DNA from: Acetofilamentum sp.
GTDB lineage: Bacteria; Bacteroidota; Bacteroidia; Bacteroidales; DTU049
Length of the DNA stretch: 24,011 bases
Assembly (NCBI GenBank): GCA_020720525.1
Contig: DYON01000009.1
Location: forward strand, 1-24,011
Direction of reading: 5' to 3'
Shown: positions 1 to 7,326 of the stretch, in pieces
Numbering within the stretch: the stretch's first letter is position 1
Layout of the letters: each line of letters opens with the position of its first letter
Translations under genes and position numbers: made by a program
The notes under the pieces: generated by a model
Told to the model about the DNA's origin: nothing
The model's database searches: none
The model's input: only the letters and a program-made list of their open reading frames with translations

Positions 1-60
1 AGCAATAAATGTTGTCGGGAAACTTTGCCTTTTTATAGAAGTTCTCTAAAAAAAATATTT

Positions 61-90
61 TTGCATGCAACGAAAATATTTCTACTTTTG
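61..90 (+). promoter_or_regulatory. Bacteroidota-type promoter of the secreted protein gene
   Basis: A TTG at 61-63 is followed after 19 bases by TACTTTTG at 83-90, a full match to the Bacteroidota primary sigma factor consensus (TTG, about 19 bases, TAnnTTTG). Transcription would begin near 97, giving a leader of about 30 bases before the ATG at 126. A second TAnnTTTG match (56-63) has no well-placed TTG upstream, so it is a weaker candidate. Confidence 0.7.
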
Positions 91-125
91 TCTGTTGGTT
101 AACGTTAAAATCAAAACAAAAACAA

Positions 126-1220
126 ATGAAAAAATTATTTCTATCTTTCGCGATTGTAACAATGAGTGTTGCTCTTTTTGCTCAACAGTTGGTGCCACCA
201 ATGCCGAGCAGTGGCTCTTTGAACTACACAGGCAAGAAACTTTACGAGGTTTCTCCCAAAACTCCAACCGATACTCTTGGCTGGACTTCAACTTCAATTC
301 CTTGCTTTGGTTCGCCAACACCAAACATATATCAACTGGGAATGGCAGATTCTCTTGGTAATGGTTGCGGTTACTGGTTTGGCGTAAACTACGACAACAC
401 TATTGCACATCCATACGGTCTTGACTATTATGGAATGGGTTATGTTGTATCTGGCAACATTGGCATTGAAGGTATTATTGCCATGATTGGGGGTAAACAT
501 GTACTCGTTGGTGGTGCAAGCTCATACCTCGAGTTGATGATTTACGAATTGGCTACCGACCAAACTATTACCGCTTCGGGTGTTAAAGGCTTAGGTCCAG
601 ATGCTTATGGAGGAAGTCCTCTCGCTACTGTAAATCTTCTTACCAGCGCCATCGACACTACTTGGGCAACTGTTTCTGGAATGAACTATGTAGGTCTTCC
701 TTCAGTAATTCCAATGAACGCCGACTTTGCTGTTGTTGCTAACTTTGCTCCAATGCGTATTGCAACCGATACAGCTTATATGCTTTGCGACGAACCAGGC
801 AACCATGGTGGATTGAACTATTCTTTCTGCTGTATTGATCCATCAACGTATTACTGGCTCACTATCAATTATGCTACAGGTGGTAGCTACGATGTGAACA
901 TTTCTTTGTTTGCAGTTATTGATGCCAATTATGTTGGAATTAACGACGAAGGTTACTTCCAAGGATTAAAAATGACCACTTCGCCAAACCCTGCAACCGA
1001 TGTACTTAGCGTTGAATATGCTCTTCAGTATAGTGGCAACGTAAAAGCACAAATTCTTAACGGAAACGGACAGCTTGTAAGAGAAGTTAGTTTTGGAGAA
1101 CAAACAATTGGTGATTATTACAAAGAAAACATCAATATCTCTGACCTTGCTCCAGGCAATTACTTCCTTTCTTTGATGAACAATGGCAACCGCCTCACCA
1201 AAAAATTCATCGTTGAATAA
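126..1220 (+). CDS. Secreted protein with C-terminal type IX secretion sorting domain
   Basis: This 364-residue protein begins with a typical Sec signal peptide: KK, then a hydrophobic stretch to about residue 18, with a likely cut after the alanine of LFAQQ. The last 80 or so residues form a type A sorting domain of the type IX system. It shows the PNPATD motif near residue 288, LAPGNYFLSL near 345 and a closing KKFIVE. Family knowledge says such domains take the protein across the outer membrane and are then removed, often with attachment to surface lipopolysaccharide. The middle (about 30-275) is rich in glycine, tyrosine and aromatic residues with a few cysteines; I recognise no catalytic domain. 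It is a monocistronic gene with its own promoter and terminator. Function unknown; it may be an adhesin or a surface-layer component. Confidence 0.85.
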   Translation: MKKLFLSFAIVTMSVALFAQQLVPPMPSSGSLNYTGKKLYEVSPKTPTDTLGWTSTSIPCFGSPTPNIYQLGMADSLGNGCGYWFGVNYDNTIAHPYGLDYYGMGYVVSGNIGIEGIIAMIGGKHVLVGGASSYLELMIYELATDQTITASGVKGLGPDAYGGSPLATVNLLTSAIDTTWATVSGMNYVGLPSVIPMNADFAVVANFAPMRIATDTAYMLCDEPGNHGGLNYSFCCIDPSTYYWLTINYATGGSYDVNISLFAVIDANYVGINDEGYFQGLKMTTSPNPATDVLSVEYALQYSGNVKAQILNGNGQLVREVSFGEQTIGDYYKENINISDLAPGNYFLSLMNNGNRLTKKFIVE

Positions 1221-1240
1221 TTTTTGCTGATACTACTTTA

Positions 1241-1271
1241 AAGGCTGTCTCGAAAGGACAGCCTTTTTTTT
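1241..1271 (+). terminator. Intrinsic terminator after the secreted protein gene
   Basis: A perfect 9-base stem (aaggctgtc at 1241-1249, gacagcctt at 1257-1265) closes a 7-base loop and runs into eight T residues at 1264-1271. It ends the first transcription unit just before the next promoter. Confidence 0.9.
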
Positions 1272-1292
1272 GGACTTGTTCGAAATGAAGTA

Positions 1293-1322
1293 TTGACTTT
1301 TCCTTTTAAATGATTATCTTTG
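1293..1322 (+). promoter_or_regulatory. Bacteroidota-type promoter of the zapB-like/zapA operon
   Basis: TTG at 1293-1295, a 19-base spacer and TATCTTTG at 1315-1322 match the Bacteroidota consensus completely. Transcription would start near 1329, leaving a leader of about 15 bases before ATG 1344. This also rules out the in-frame TTG at 1320 as a start codon, because it lies inside the promoter. Confidence 0.75.
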
Positions 1323-1343
1323 CAGTTCAATTTCATTGAGGTT

Positions 1344-1631
1344 ATGAAAGAGTTGGCTACTTTAGTTTCTCACATAGAAAATAATGTCAGAAAACTGGTT
1401 GGGCAGCTCGATGATTCCAAAAAAGAAATTGAGATTCTGAGGGAAGAGAATACAAAACTAAAAGCTGAAATTGACGCGCTGAAACAAAAATTGTTGAACC
1501 GAGAAATGATAGACACAACAATTCTTGTAGCCAAATCGATTGATAGTGGTTCGAATTCTCAGTCTTCCAGAAAAAAATTGAATGAATTGATACGCGAAAT
1601 AGATAAGTGTATTTTGTTGCTCGAAGAATAA
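1344..1631 (+). CDS. Small coiled-coil protein, ZapB-like, upstream of zapA
   Basis: This 95-residue soluble protein has a coiled-coil core at about residues 8-60, with leucines and charged residues in a heptad-like pattern (for example IEILREENTKLKAEIDALKQ). A polar linker and a second short helix follow. I chose ATG 1344 because the longer in-frame TTG start falls in the promoter. Its stop overlaps the zapA start by one base (TAATG), so the two are translationally coupled. A small coiled-coil gene directly before zapA is common in Bacteroidota, and by position and shape it is probably a partner of ZapA or of the Z ring, like ZapB. That functional link is inference: I see no diagnostic sequence motif. 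Confidence 0.75.
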   Translation: MKELATLVSHIENNVRKLVGQLDDSKKEIEILREENTKLKAEIDALKQKLLNREMIDTTILVAKSIDSGSNSQSSRKKLNELIREIDKCILLLEE

Positions 1632-1918
1632 TGAAAGAAATGGTAAAAATATCGGTTACCCTTGCAAACAGAAAATACACCATGTCTGTTGAAAATGAAG
1701 ACGAAATTTTGATCAGAAATGCGGCTGAAACGATTAATAACAGAGTGAAAGAATTCCTACTGCAATTCCCCGGAAAAGATTTGCAGGATATTTTAGCAAT
1801 GACCTTGCTCAATTATGCAGCTTCGCTTGGGAAATCGGACAAAAATAACAGCTTTATAAACGAAGAGTTGCATTCCCGATTACAAAACATTAACCAACTG
1901 CTGGTTGAAGCAGTATAG
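1631..1918 (+). CDS. zapA: Cell division protein ZapA
   Basis: This 95-residue protein fits the ZapA family in size and layout. A short N-terminal beta region (VKISVTLANRKYTMSVENED) leads into an EILIRNAAETINNRV helix and then a long C-terminal helix that would form the antiparallel coiled-coil dimer. ZapA binds FtsZ and promotes bundling of Z-ring filaments at midcell. The start at ATG 1631 overlaps the stop of the upstream coiled-coil gene. A second ATG at 1640 is possible but loses the coupling. It is followed directly by the 6S-like RNA, an arrangement also seen in proteobacteria, where zapA adjoins ssrS. Its partner ftsZ is encoded 20 kb downstream in this window. Confidence 0.88.
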   Translation: MKEMVKISVTLANRKYTMSVENEDEILIRNAAETINNRVKEFLLQFPGKDLQDILAMTLLNYAASLGKSDKNNSFINEELHSRLQNINQLLVEAV

Positions 1919-1936
1919 TTCTTAACAAAAAGAAAC

Positions 1937-2136
1937 GACCCGCGTAGTTCATCAGTTTTTTACGGTAGATAAAACTCAACAGAATCGCTTAAGGTGATGT
2001 CTCACAAGTCCTAAGACAGGCCATGTCTGAAAAGAATGCCATTTTGGCAACAATGGAAGTCTGAATACTTTGGCTAACCTAATCGTGCTAATTTAGGGGT
2101 TTTTGACACCCTTTTGATGAACAACGCGGGTTTTTT
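1937..2136 (+). ncRNA. ssrS: 6S RNA (regulator of RNA polymerase), candidate
   Basis: This 236-base gap between zapA and rny encodes a structured RNA of about 200 bases. Its ends pair over 15 positions with a single mismatch: cccgcgtagttcatc at 1939-1953 with gatgaacaacgcggg at 2116-2130. Six T residues follow (2131-2136), which look like an intrinsic terminator. Inside, aaggtg 1991-1996 can pair with caccctt 2107-2113 (one bulge), agaca 2014-2018 with tgtct 2024-2028, ccatt 2039-2043 with aatgg 2052-2056, and cctaa 2078-2082 with ttagg 2093-2097. A rod with a closing stem, the right length and a position next to zapA all fit 6S RNA, which binds the housekeeping RNA polymerase holoenzyme. The identity rests on structure and synteny, not on a family search. 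No convincing dedicated promoter was found, so it may be co-transcribed with zapA and processed. Confidence 0.75.
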
Positions 2137-2154
2137 ATTGTAAAAAATTGAATT

Positions 2155-3699
2155 ATGGAAAACAGTGTATTGATTTTAGTACTCGAAGTAGTTGCCCTAG
2201 TGGCAGCCCTACTTATTTGGGTATTCATTTTCCGAAAAAATGCCGAAAGAAAGAAAAAACTCATGCTCGAAGATGCATCGAAAGAAGCGGATATGATCAA
2301 ACAAACTCGCATTCTTGAAGCTAAAGAGAAGTTTTTTCAGATGAAATCGGATATGGAAAACCGAACTCAGGAACAAAACAAAAGAATTCTAAATCTCGAA
2401 AACAAAGCAAAACAGCGCGAATTGTCGCTCAATCAGCGGCAAGAGGAACTTCAGCGCAAACAAAAAGAAATTCAAACGCTTAAAGACAACCTCAGCTCGC
2501 AAAACGAGTTGGTTGCCAAAAAAATGGAAGACATTGCTAAGATTCACAAACAAAGCGTCGATAAACTTGAAGCTGTTTCGGGGCTATCGGCCGAAGATGC
2601 AAGAGCCGAACTGATGAATTCGCTTAAAGAAGAGGCTCGCATCGAAGCAATGTCGTATGTAAAAGACATTGTTGACGAAGCCAAACTGAACGCCAATAGA
2701 GAGGCAAAAAAAATAATTATCGAAACCATTCAACGCACTGCGTCTGAGCATGCTGCCGAAAATGCAGTTACTTCGTTCCCAATTGCCAACGACGAGATAA
2801 AAGGACGTATTATTGGTCGTGAAGGACGCAACATTAAAGCTCTCGAAGCTGCTACTGGCGTCGAAATTGTTATCGACGACACTCCCGAAACCATTATTTT
2901 ATCGGCCTACGATCCTGTTCGTCGCGAAATTGCCCGACAATCGCTCGAAAAACTGGTTTCCGACGGACGTATTCACCCTGCTCGTATCGAAGAAGTTGTT
3001 GCGAAAGTAAAAGCCAACATCGAACAGGAAATTATTGAAGTTGGGAAAAAAACACTCATCGACTTGGGAATTCACAACATGCACCACGAATTGGTTCGCC
3101 TGATTGGAAAAATGAAATACCGCTCGTCGTATGGTCAGAATTTGCTCCAACATAGCAAAGAAGTAGCCAATCTTTGCGCCACCATGGCTGCCGAACTTGG
3201 GCTAAACCCCAAAATGGCCAAACGCGCTGGCATTTTGCACGATATAGGCAAAGTTCCCGACAACGAACCCGATATGCCTCATGCTCACTTGGGTATGAAG
3301 CTGGCTGAAAAATACAAAGAGCACCCCGAAATAATTAATGCCATTGGCGCTCACCACGAAGATATTGAGATGACAACTCTTATAGCTCCCATTGTTCAGG
3401 CTTGCGATGCCATCTCGGGTGCTCGACCAGGTGCTCGCCGCGAAGTTGTGGAAAGCTATATCAATCGGCTCAACGACCTCGAAGCTATTGCTATGAGTTA
3501 CGACGGTGTTCAAAAAACGTATGCTATTCAAGCTGGTCGCGAGCTTCGTGTAATTGTTGGTGCCGAAAAACTCTCCGATGTAGCCGCAACTCAACTTTCG
3601 CTCGACTTGAGCAAACGAATTCAAGAAGAAATGACCTATCCAGGTCAGATCAAAATAACCGTAATCCGCGAAACACGCGCTGTGGCTTTTGCCAAATAG
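2155..3699 (+). CDS. rny: Ribonuclease Y
   Basis: RNase Y is a membrane-anchored endoribonuclease that starts mRNA decay. The 514-residue length is normal for the family. Domains in order are an N-terminal membrane helix (about 4-25), a long charged coiled coil (about 30-200), a KH RNA-binding domain (about 205-270, with [10 protein letters not shown] at 217-226) and an HD phosphohydrolase domain. The HD motif is HDIGK with His362-Asp363, and HSKEVANL lies upstream as part of the metal site. A C-terminal region ending AVAFAK follows. The ATG at 2155 lies 19 bases after the T tract of the upstream RNA, so rny is expressed either by read-through or from a promoter inside the RNA gene. A strong terminator follows. 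Confidence 0.97.
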   Translation: MENSVLILVLEVVALVAALLIWVFIFRKNAERKKKLMLEDASKEADMIKQTRILEAKEKFFQMKSDMENRTQEQNKRILNLENKAKQRELSLNQRQEELQRKQKEIQTLKDNLSSQNELVAKKMEDIAKIHKQSVDKLEAVSGLSAEDARAELMNSLKEEARIEAMSYVKDIVDEAKLNANREAKKIIIETIQRTASEHAAENAVTSFPIANDEIKGRIIGREGRNIKALEAATGVEIVIDDTPETIILSAYDPVRREIARQSLEKLVSDGRIHPARIEEVVAKVKANIEQEIIEVGKKTLIDLGIHNMHHELVRLIGKMKYRSSYGQNLLQHSKEVANLCATMAAELGLNPKMAKRAGILHDIGKVPDNEPDMPHAHLGMKLAEKYKEHPEIINAIGAHHEDIEMTTLIAPIVQACDAISGARPGARREVVESYINRLNDLEAIAMSYDGVQKTYAIQAGRELRVIVGAEKLSDVAATQLSLDLSKRIQEEMTYPGQIKITVIRETRAVAFAK

Positions 3700-3734
3700 T
3701 TCGTCAAAAGGATTTTTGCACTTGTTTTAAATGC

Positions 3735-3768
3735 AAAAAACACTCAAATTCACGTTTGGGTGTTTTTT
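3735..3768 (+). terminator. Intrinsic terminator after rny
   Basis: A 14-pair stem (3735-3748 with 3755-3768, one G:U pair) closes a 6-base loop. Its outer part is six A residues pairing with six T residues, so it could terminate transcription from either direction. It separates rny from dinB. Confidence 0.85.
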
Positions 3769-3824
3769 GTTTAATAAATATGACTACATTGCAATCTATA
3801 AATGTGATTATTATTTAAGCATTC

Positions 3825-4979
3825 ATGCAGCGCTCTGTTTTACATATCGATTTGGACACCTTTTTTGTTTCTGTAGAACGAAAAGAGAACAGCTCTTTGA
3901 TTGGAAAGCCAGTTGTTGTAGGCGGCTGGAGCGATCGAGCAGTGGTTTCGGGATGCAGCTACGAAGCACGCACATTCGGTGTGCACTCGGGAATGCCCAT
4001 GAAAATGGCTCGTATGCTTTGCAACGACGCAATAGTAATCAGGGGCGACATGGAACGCTACAGTTACTATTCGCGCATGGTTACCCAAATCGTTGAAGAA
4101 AAAGCTCCCGTATGCGAAAAAAGCAGCATCGACGAATTCTACATCGACCTTACTGGAATGGATCGCTTTTTTGGAAATCTGAAATGGTCGCACGAATTGC
4201 GCGAGCGAATCATCAACGAAACAGGCTTGCCCATATCGTTCGGGCTTTCGATAAACAAAACCGTTAGTAAAATTGCCACCGGCGAAGCAAAACCAAATGG
4301 AGAACTCGAAATACAACAAAACGGTGTAAAACCATTTCTCAACCCACTTCCCATCCAAAAAATACCAATGCTGGGCAAAAAAACAGCCCAACTGCTTCGC
4401 TCGATGGGGATTGTAAGTATTGGCGTATTGAGCGAAATGCCTCAAGGGCTCATAACCCGCGTTTTGGGAGCTAATGGGCAAATGCTTTGGAAAAGAGCCA
4501 ATGGGCTCGACGATAGCCCAGTGACTCCATACGAAGAAGCAAAATCGCTAAGCACCGAAACCACTTTCGAAAACGACAGTACCGACATTGCCAGCATGGA
4601 ACAAATACTCTCGACCATGACCGAAAAACTGGCTTTCCGATTGCGAAACAGCAACAAATTGGTGGGCACTGTAGCCCTAAAAATTCGTTATGCCGATTTC
4701 GAAACACACAGCATGCAAAAGCGAATAGCATACACCTCTTTCGACCATGTTTTGACTCCTCTGGTGAAAGAACTTTTCAAAAAATTGTATTCGCGCCGAT
4801 TGAGAGTGAGGCTTATCGGAATACGCTTCAGCGAACTTATAGGCGGTAATCAACAACTCGATTTATTCGACGACACACCCGAAATGACACGCCTTTACCA
4901 ATCGCTCGACTCCATCCGTAAACGTTTTGGCGAAAACGCAGTTCGTCATGCCATTGGATTTGGGAACAAAGGGCACTAA
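3825..4979 (+). CDS. dinB: DNA polymerase IV (Y-family translesion polymerase)
   Basis: This 384-residue Y-family polymerase copies past damaged bases. The first catalytic acidic residue is Asp9 in HIDLDTFFVSVE, and the second pair is Asp103-Glu104 in SSIDEFYIDLTG. The aromatic Phe14 after the first motif is at the usual place of the steric gate that excludes ribonucleotides. A helix-hairpin-helix region (IPMLGKKTAQLLRSMGI, about 183-200) and a little-finger domain follow. A clamp-binding motif QLDLF sits at 344-348, about 36 residues before the end. The start at ATG 3825 puts the first catalytic motif at the usual distance. It is flanked by the rny terminator and by prsW. A weak promoter-like TATTTAAG at 3812-3819 lies directly upstream; no SOS-type operator was recognised. 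Confidence 0.95.
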   Translation: MQRSVLHIDLDTFFVSVERKENSSLIGKPVVVGGWSDRAVVSGCSYEARTFGVHSGMPMKMARMLCNDAIVIRGDMERYSYYSRMVTQIVEEKAPVCEKSSIDEFYIDLTGMDRFFGNLKWSHELRERIINETGLPISFGLSINKTVSKIATGEAKPNGELEIQQNGVKPFLNPLPIQKIPMLGKKTAQLLRSMGIVSIGVLSEMPQGLITRVLGANGQMLWKRANGLDDSPVTPYEEAKSLSTETTFENDSTDIASMEQILSTMTEKLAFRLRNSNKLVGTVALKIRYADFETHSMQKRIAYTSFDHVLTPLVKELFKKLYSRRLRVRLIGIRFSELIGGNQQLDLFDDTPEMTRLYQSLDSIRKRFGENAVRHAIGFGNKGH

Positions 4980-5047
4980 ATTTTCGCTCCAAACAACAAA
5001 ATCGCTCATTCAAAAGCAATTTTTTTACGCATCATCCAAATTATTTA

Positions 5048-5055
5048 TACATTTA
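5048..5055 (+). promoter_or_regulatory. Possible -7 promoter element before prsW
   Basis: TACATTTA matches five of the six fixed positions of TAnnTTTG and lies 17 bases before the prsW ATG. There is no clear TTG at the expected distance upstream, so this is only a weak candidate. Confidence 0.3.
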
Positions 5056-5072
5056 TCCCCAAATTCATCAAT

Positions 5073-5777
5073 ATGTCATTGATTTTACTTGCCGCAGCAC
5101 CAGTTGCCATTCTTGCGTTCTATATCTATTATCGCGATAAATACGAGAAAGAACCTATTTGGATGCTTATCAAAGCAATACTTGCTGGAGCCATTATTGT
5201 TATCCCAATCCTATTTGTTGAACAATATATTTCAGCTCATGTGGAACGATTCACTGGCGAAACAGCTGCATTTTTAGATGCATTCGGTGTTGCGTCATTT
5301 ACCGAAGAAATATTTAAGTGGTTGGCTGTAATCCTAATTTTCTTTGGCTCCCGACATTTCAACGAACGTTTCGACGGAATTGTATATGCCGCATTTGTTT
5401 CTCTCGGATTTGCGCTCGTCGAGAACATTCTTTATGTTTATGGGTCGCAATCGGCACAGGTAGGCTATATGCGCGCTATCACTGCAGTTCCAGCACATGC
5501 ACTATTTGGTGTGGTAATGGGATATCGCTTTGGACTTGCCAAATTCCTTCCCGATCGCAAAATGTTCAATCTTTTCATGGCCTTCTTTATGCCATTTTTA
5601 TTACACGGAATTTACGACTTCCTTCTTATGCTCGAGAAAAATTGGGCATTGATTCTGTTCTTAGTATTTGTTCCTTTCCTTTGGTATTTTGGGCTTGTAC
5701 GCATGAAGCGCCACTCGCTAAATTCGGCATTTAATGCCTTTCAGGGCGGACCCAAAAGCGATTCGTCTCCGCAATAA
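5073..5777 (+). CDS. prsW: PrsW-family intramembrane protease
   Basis: This 234-residue polytopic membrane protein has about seven or eight hydrophobic segments. It carries the PrsW signature motifs: FTEEIFKW (the EExxK type, around residue 76), FALVENILY (FxxxE), a membrane histidine in HALFGVVMGY, and HGIYDFLL (HxxxD). In Bacillus subtilis, PrsW makes the first cut in the anti-sigma factor RsiW, but many bacteria carry homologues with unknown substrates. No sigma or anti-sigma gene is present here, so the substrate cannot be inferred. The start at ATG 5073 opens directly into the first membrane helix. The last 47 bases overlap the 3' end of the convergent engB gene. The tail after the last helix is short and polar. 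Confidence 0.85.
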   Translation: MSLILLAAAPVAILAFYIYYRDKYEKEPIWMLIKAILAGAIIVIPILFVEQYISAHVERFTGETAAFLDAFGVASFTEEIFKWLAVILIFFGSRHFNERFDGIVYAAFVSLGFALVENILYVYGSQSAQVGYMRAITAVPAHALFGVVMGYRFGLAKFLPDRKMFNLFMAFFMPFLLHGIYDFLLMLEKNWALILFLVFVPFLWYFGLVRMKRHSLNSAFNAFQGGPKSDSSPQ

Positions 5778-6336
5778 AAGCAAGAACGTCGTCGAGTCCA
5801 ACACGCATTTCGGACGAAGTAACTATCTGTGGGGGCATCTCTTCCCACGATTCCGACATTTTTTTTCGGAATTGTTCGATATTATGATTTAGCTCATTTT
5901 TAGTGCATTTGTCTGCCTTGGTAAATATAATTGCTATTGGCAACTGTTTTTGCCCACACCAATCGATAAATTCAAGGTCTATTTTTTGTGGTTCGAGTCG
6001 CGAATCGATCAAAACAAAAGTAGTCATCAGATTCACCCGCCTCATAAGAAAATCTCTCACCATCTCTTCCCACTTCAAACGCGATGTTTTGGCAGCCTTT
6101 GCATATCCATAACCTGGCAAATCGGTCAAAAACCATTCTTCTTCAATTAAAAAATGATTTATTATTTGTGTTTTTCCAGGACTTGAACTTATTTTTGCAA
6201 GTTTTTTTATTCCCGTCAATGCATTAATCAACGAAGATTTCCCAACATTCGAACGACCCGTAAAGGCATATTCGGGAAAATCAGGAGCAGGACATTTAGT
6301 CCAGTGAGTACTACCACAAATGTATTTTGCGTTCAT
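5731..6336 (-). CDS. engB: Ribosome biogenesis GTPase EngB (YsxC/YihA)
   Basis: EngB is a small essential GTPase of the TrmE-Era-like group, involved in assembly of the large ribosomal subunit. The 201-residue protein has all G motifs: GRSNVGKS (G1, 27-34), the threonine in SPGKTQ (G2, Thr56), DLPGYG (G3, 72-77), TKAD (G4, 139-142) and TSSE (G5). It is a single GTPase domain with no added domain, which separates it from EngA and Era. It is the last gene of a minus-strand operon and starts 19 bases after glsB ends. Its final codons overlap the end of prsW on the other strand by 47 bases. Start ATG at 6336. Confidence 0.96.
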   Translation of the reverse strand: MNAKYICGSTHWTKCPAPDFPEYAFTGRSNVGKSSLINALTGIKKLAKISSSPGKTQIINHFLIEEEWFLTDLPGYGYAKAAKTSRLKWEEMVRDFLMRRVNLMTTFVLIDSRLEPQKIDLEFIDWCGQKQLPIAIIFTKADKCTKNELNHNIEQFRKKMSESWEEMPPQIVTSSEMRVGLDDVLAFIAETNRFWVRPERH

Positions 6337-6355
6337 GCTATTGGTGCAGTGGTCA

Positions 6356-7288
6356 TTAACGTCCTTTGCCGAACGATGCCAAATGCCTGTGTTTTTTCGA
6401 TTCGTAAATATCGGCTATGGTAACCAAAATACCTATTTCTTCAACGTCGCCAAAACTATCGTTGAGCGATGCGCCAAAAGTTTTCATCGTGCTCGACAAA
6501 TTCATATATGCGTTTACCAATGGCGGTAGAATCATTCCTCTACTTCGAACGAGCTTGTTCATCAGATTGCGATCCTCCTCGTAATTAGCTCCACATAAAA
6601 TCGCATCCAATTCTTCAACTGGTGTGGTTGTTGGACGAGATTCGTAAGGGATAATGAGAGCTTCGTGATCGGGGAAATACTTCATTAAAAAATGAATAAT
6701 CACATCGCGCGCAAGAATATCGTACTTCAGATACATGGTCACTTTTCCGTAGAAATAGCGAATTTCGGGATGTAAAATAATAAGAGCACCTAAGCCATCC
6801 CAAAGATTATCGAGCGAAAAAATCCCCTTACGGCTATCGCGCGCTGGCTGATATTGCGGCTGCACAAAGCTACGTCCAAGCTCGATAGTGTGTGGAAAAT
6901 AAAAAACCTGAAATTTTCGCGACATCCGAAACATGTGAGTTGTAGCCAAATGATACTCGGCACGCTTATCGGGGCGCGTGGTATTGAGCCTGATATAGCG
7001 ATATCCTCCCACAATTTCTTGCTCTTCGGGATTCCATACAATTAGCTGCATATATGAACCTAAACCGCTATCATAAACATCAACATCAATTGGCTTGCCA
7101 GTGCCACCACCAGCTTCGCGAAACGAAATCTCGCGCAGACGACCAACTTCGCGCATTAATGCAGGTGCTTCGTCGCCATGAAAAATAAAAATCTCGTTGC
7201 TTCCAAAGTTGGTATAGCGTACAAAACGCTCGGGGGTTAATTCCCTTAGCAATTCTTCGCGCGATACTTTTTCAACTACTGGTTCCAT
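6356..7288 (-). CDS. glsB: GNAT-fold N-acyltransferase, GlsB-like (glycine lipid synthesis)
   Basis: This 310-residue protein belongs to the putative-hemolysin or OlsB-like branch of the GNAT superfamily, which uses acyl-ACP to acylate the amine of an amino acid. The visible signature is IELGRSFVQPQYQP at about 135-148. It is preceded by a VGGYRYIR strand (93-100) and followed by a GLGALIILHPEIRYFYG-type segment. In Bacteroides thetaiotaomicron, GlsB makes N-acyl-3-hydroxy glycine (related to commendamide) and GlsA adds a second fatty acid to give glycine lipid. The neighbouring gene is a GlsA-like acyltransferase in the same operon, which supports that reading over ornithine lipid synthesis. 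Amino acid specificity cannot be read from sequence, so glycine, serine or ornithine remain possible. Older annotations call such proteins hemolysins. Confidence 0.78.
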   Translation of the reverse strand: MEPVVEKVSREELLRELTPERFVRYTNFGSNEIFIFHGDEAPALMREVGRLREISFREAGGGTGKPIDVDVYDSGLGSYMQLIVWNPEEQEIVGGYRYIRLNTTRPDKRAEYHLATTHMFRMSRKFQVFYFPHTIELGRSFVQPQYQPARDSRKGIFSLDNLWDGLGALIILHPEIRYFYGKVTMYLKYDILARDVIIHFLMKYFPDHEALIIPYESRPTTTPVEELDAILCGANYEEDRNLMNKLVRSRGMILPPLVNAYMNLSSTMKTFGASLNDSFGDVEEIGILVTIADIYESKKHRHLASFGKGR

Positions 7289-7326
7289 TTGCTTTGAATA
7301 AGAAAATATTCTCTGAGCGTGTAAAA

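Noticed and set aside
3789..3819. A possible promoter for dinB (TTG, 20 bases, TATTTAAG)
   Set aside because: The -7 element misses two of six fixed bases and the transcript would be almost leaderless; too weak to list as a feature.
3840..4481. A 213-codon open frame on the minus strand inside dinB
   Set aside because: It is antisense to an unmistakable polymerase gene, has no family features and no promoter; the codon bias of dinB explains it.
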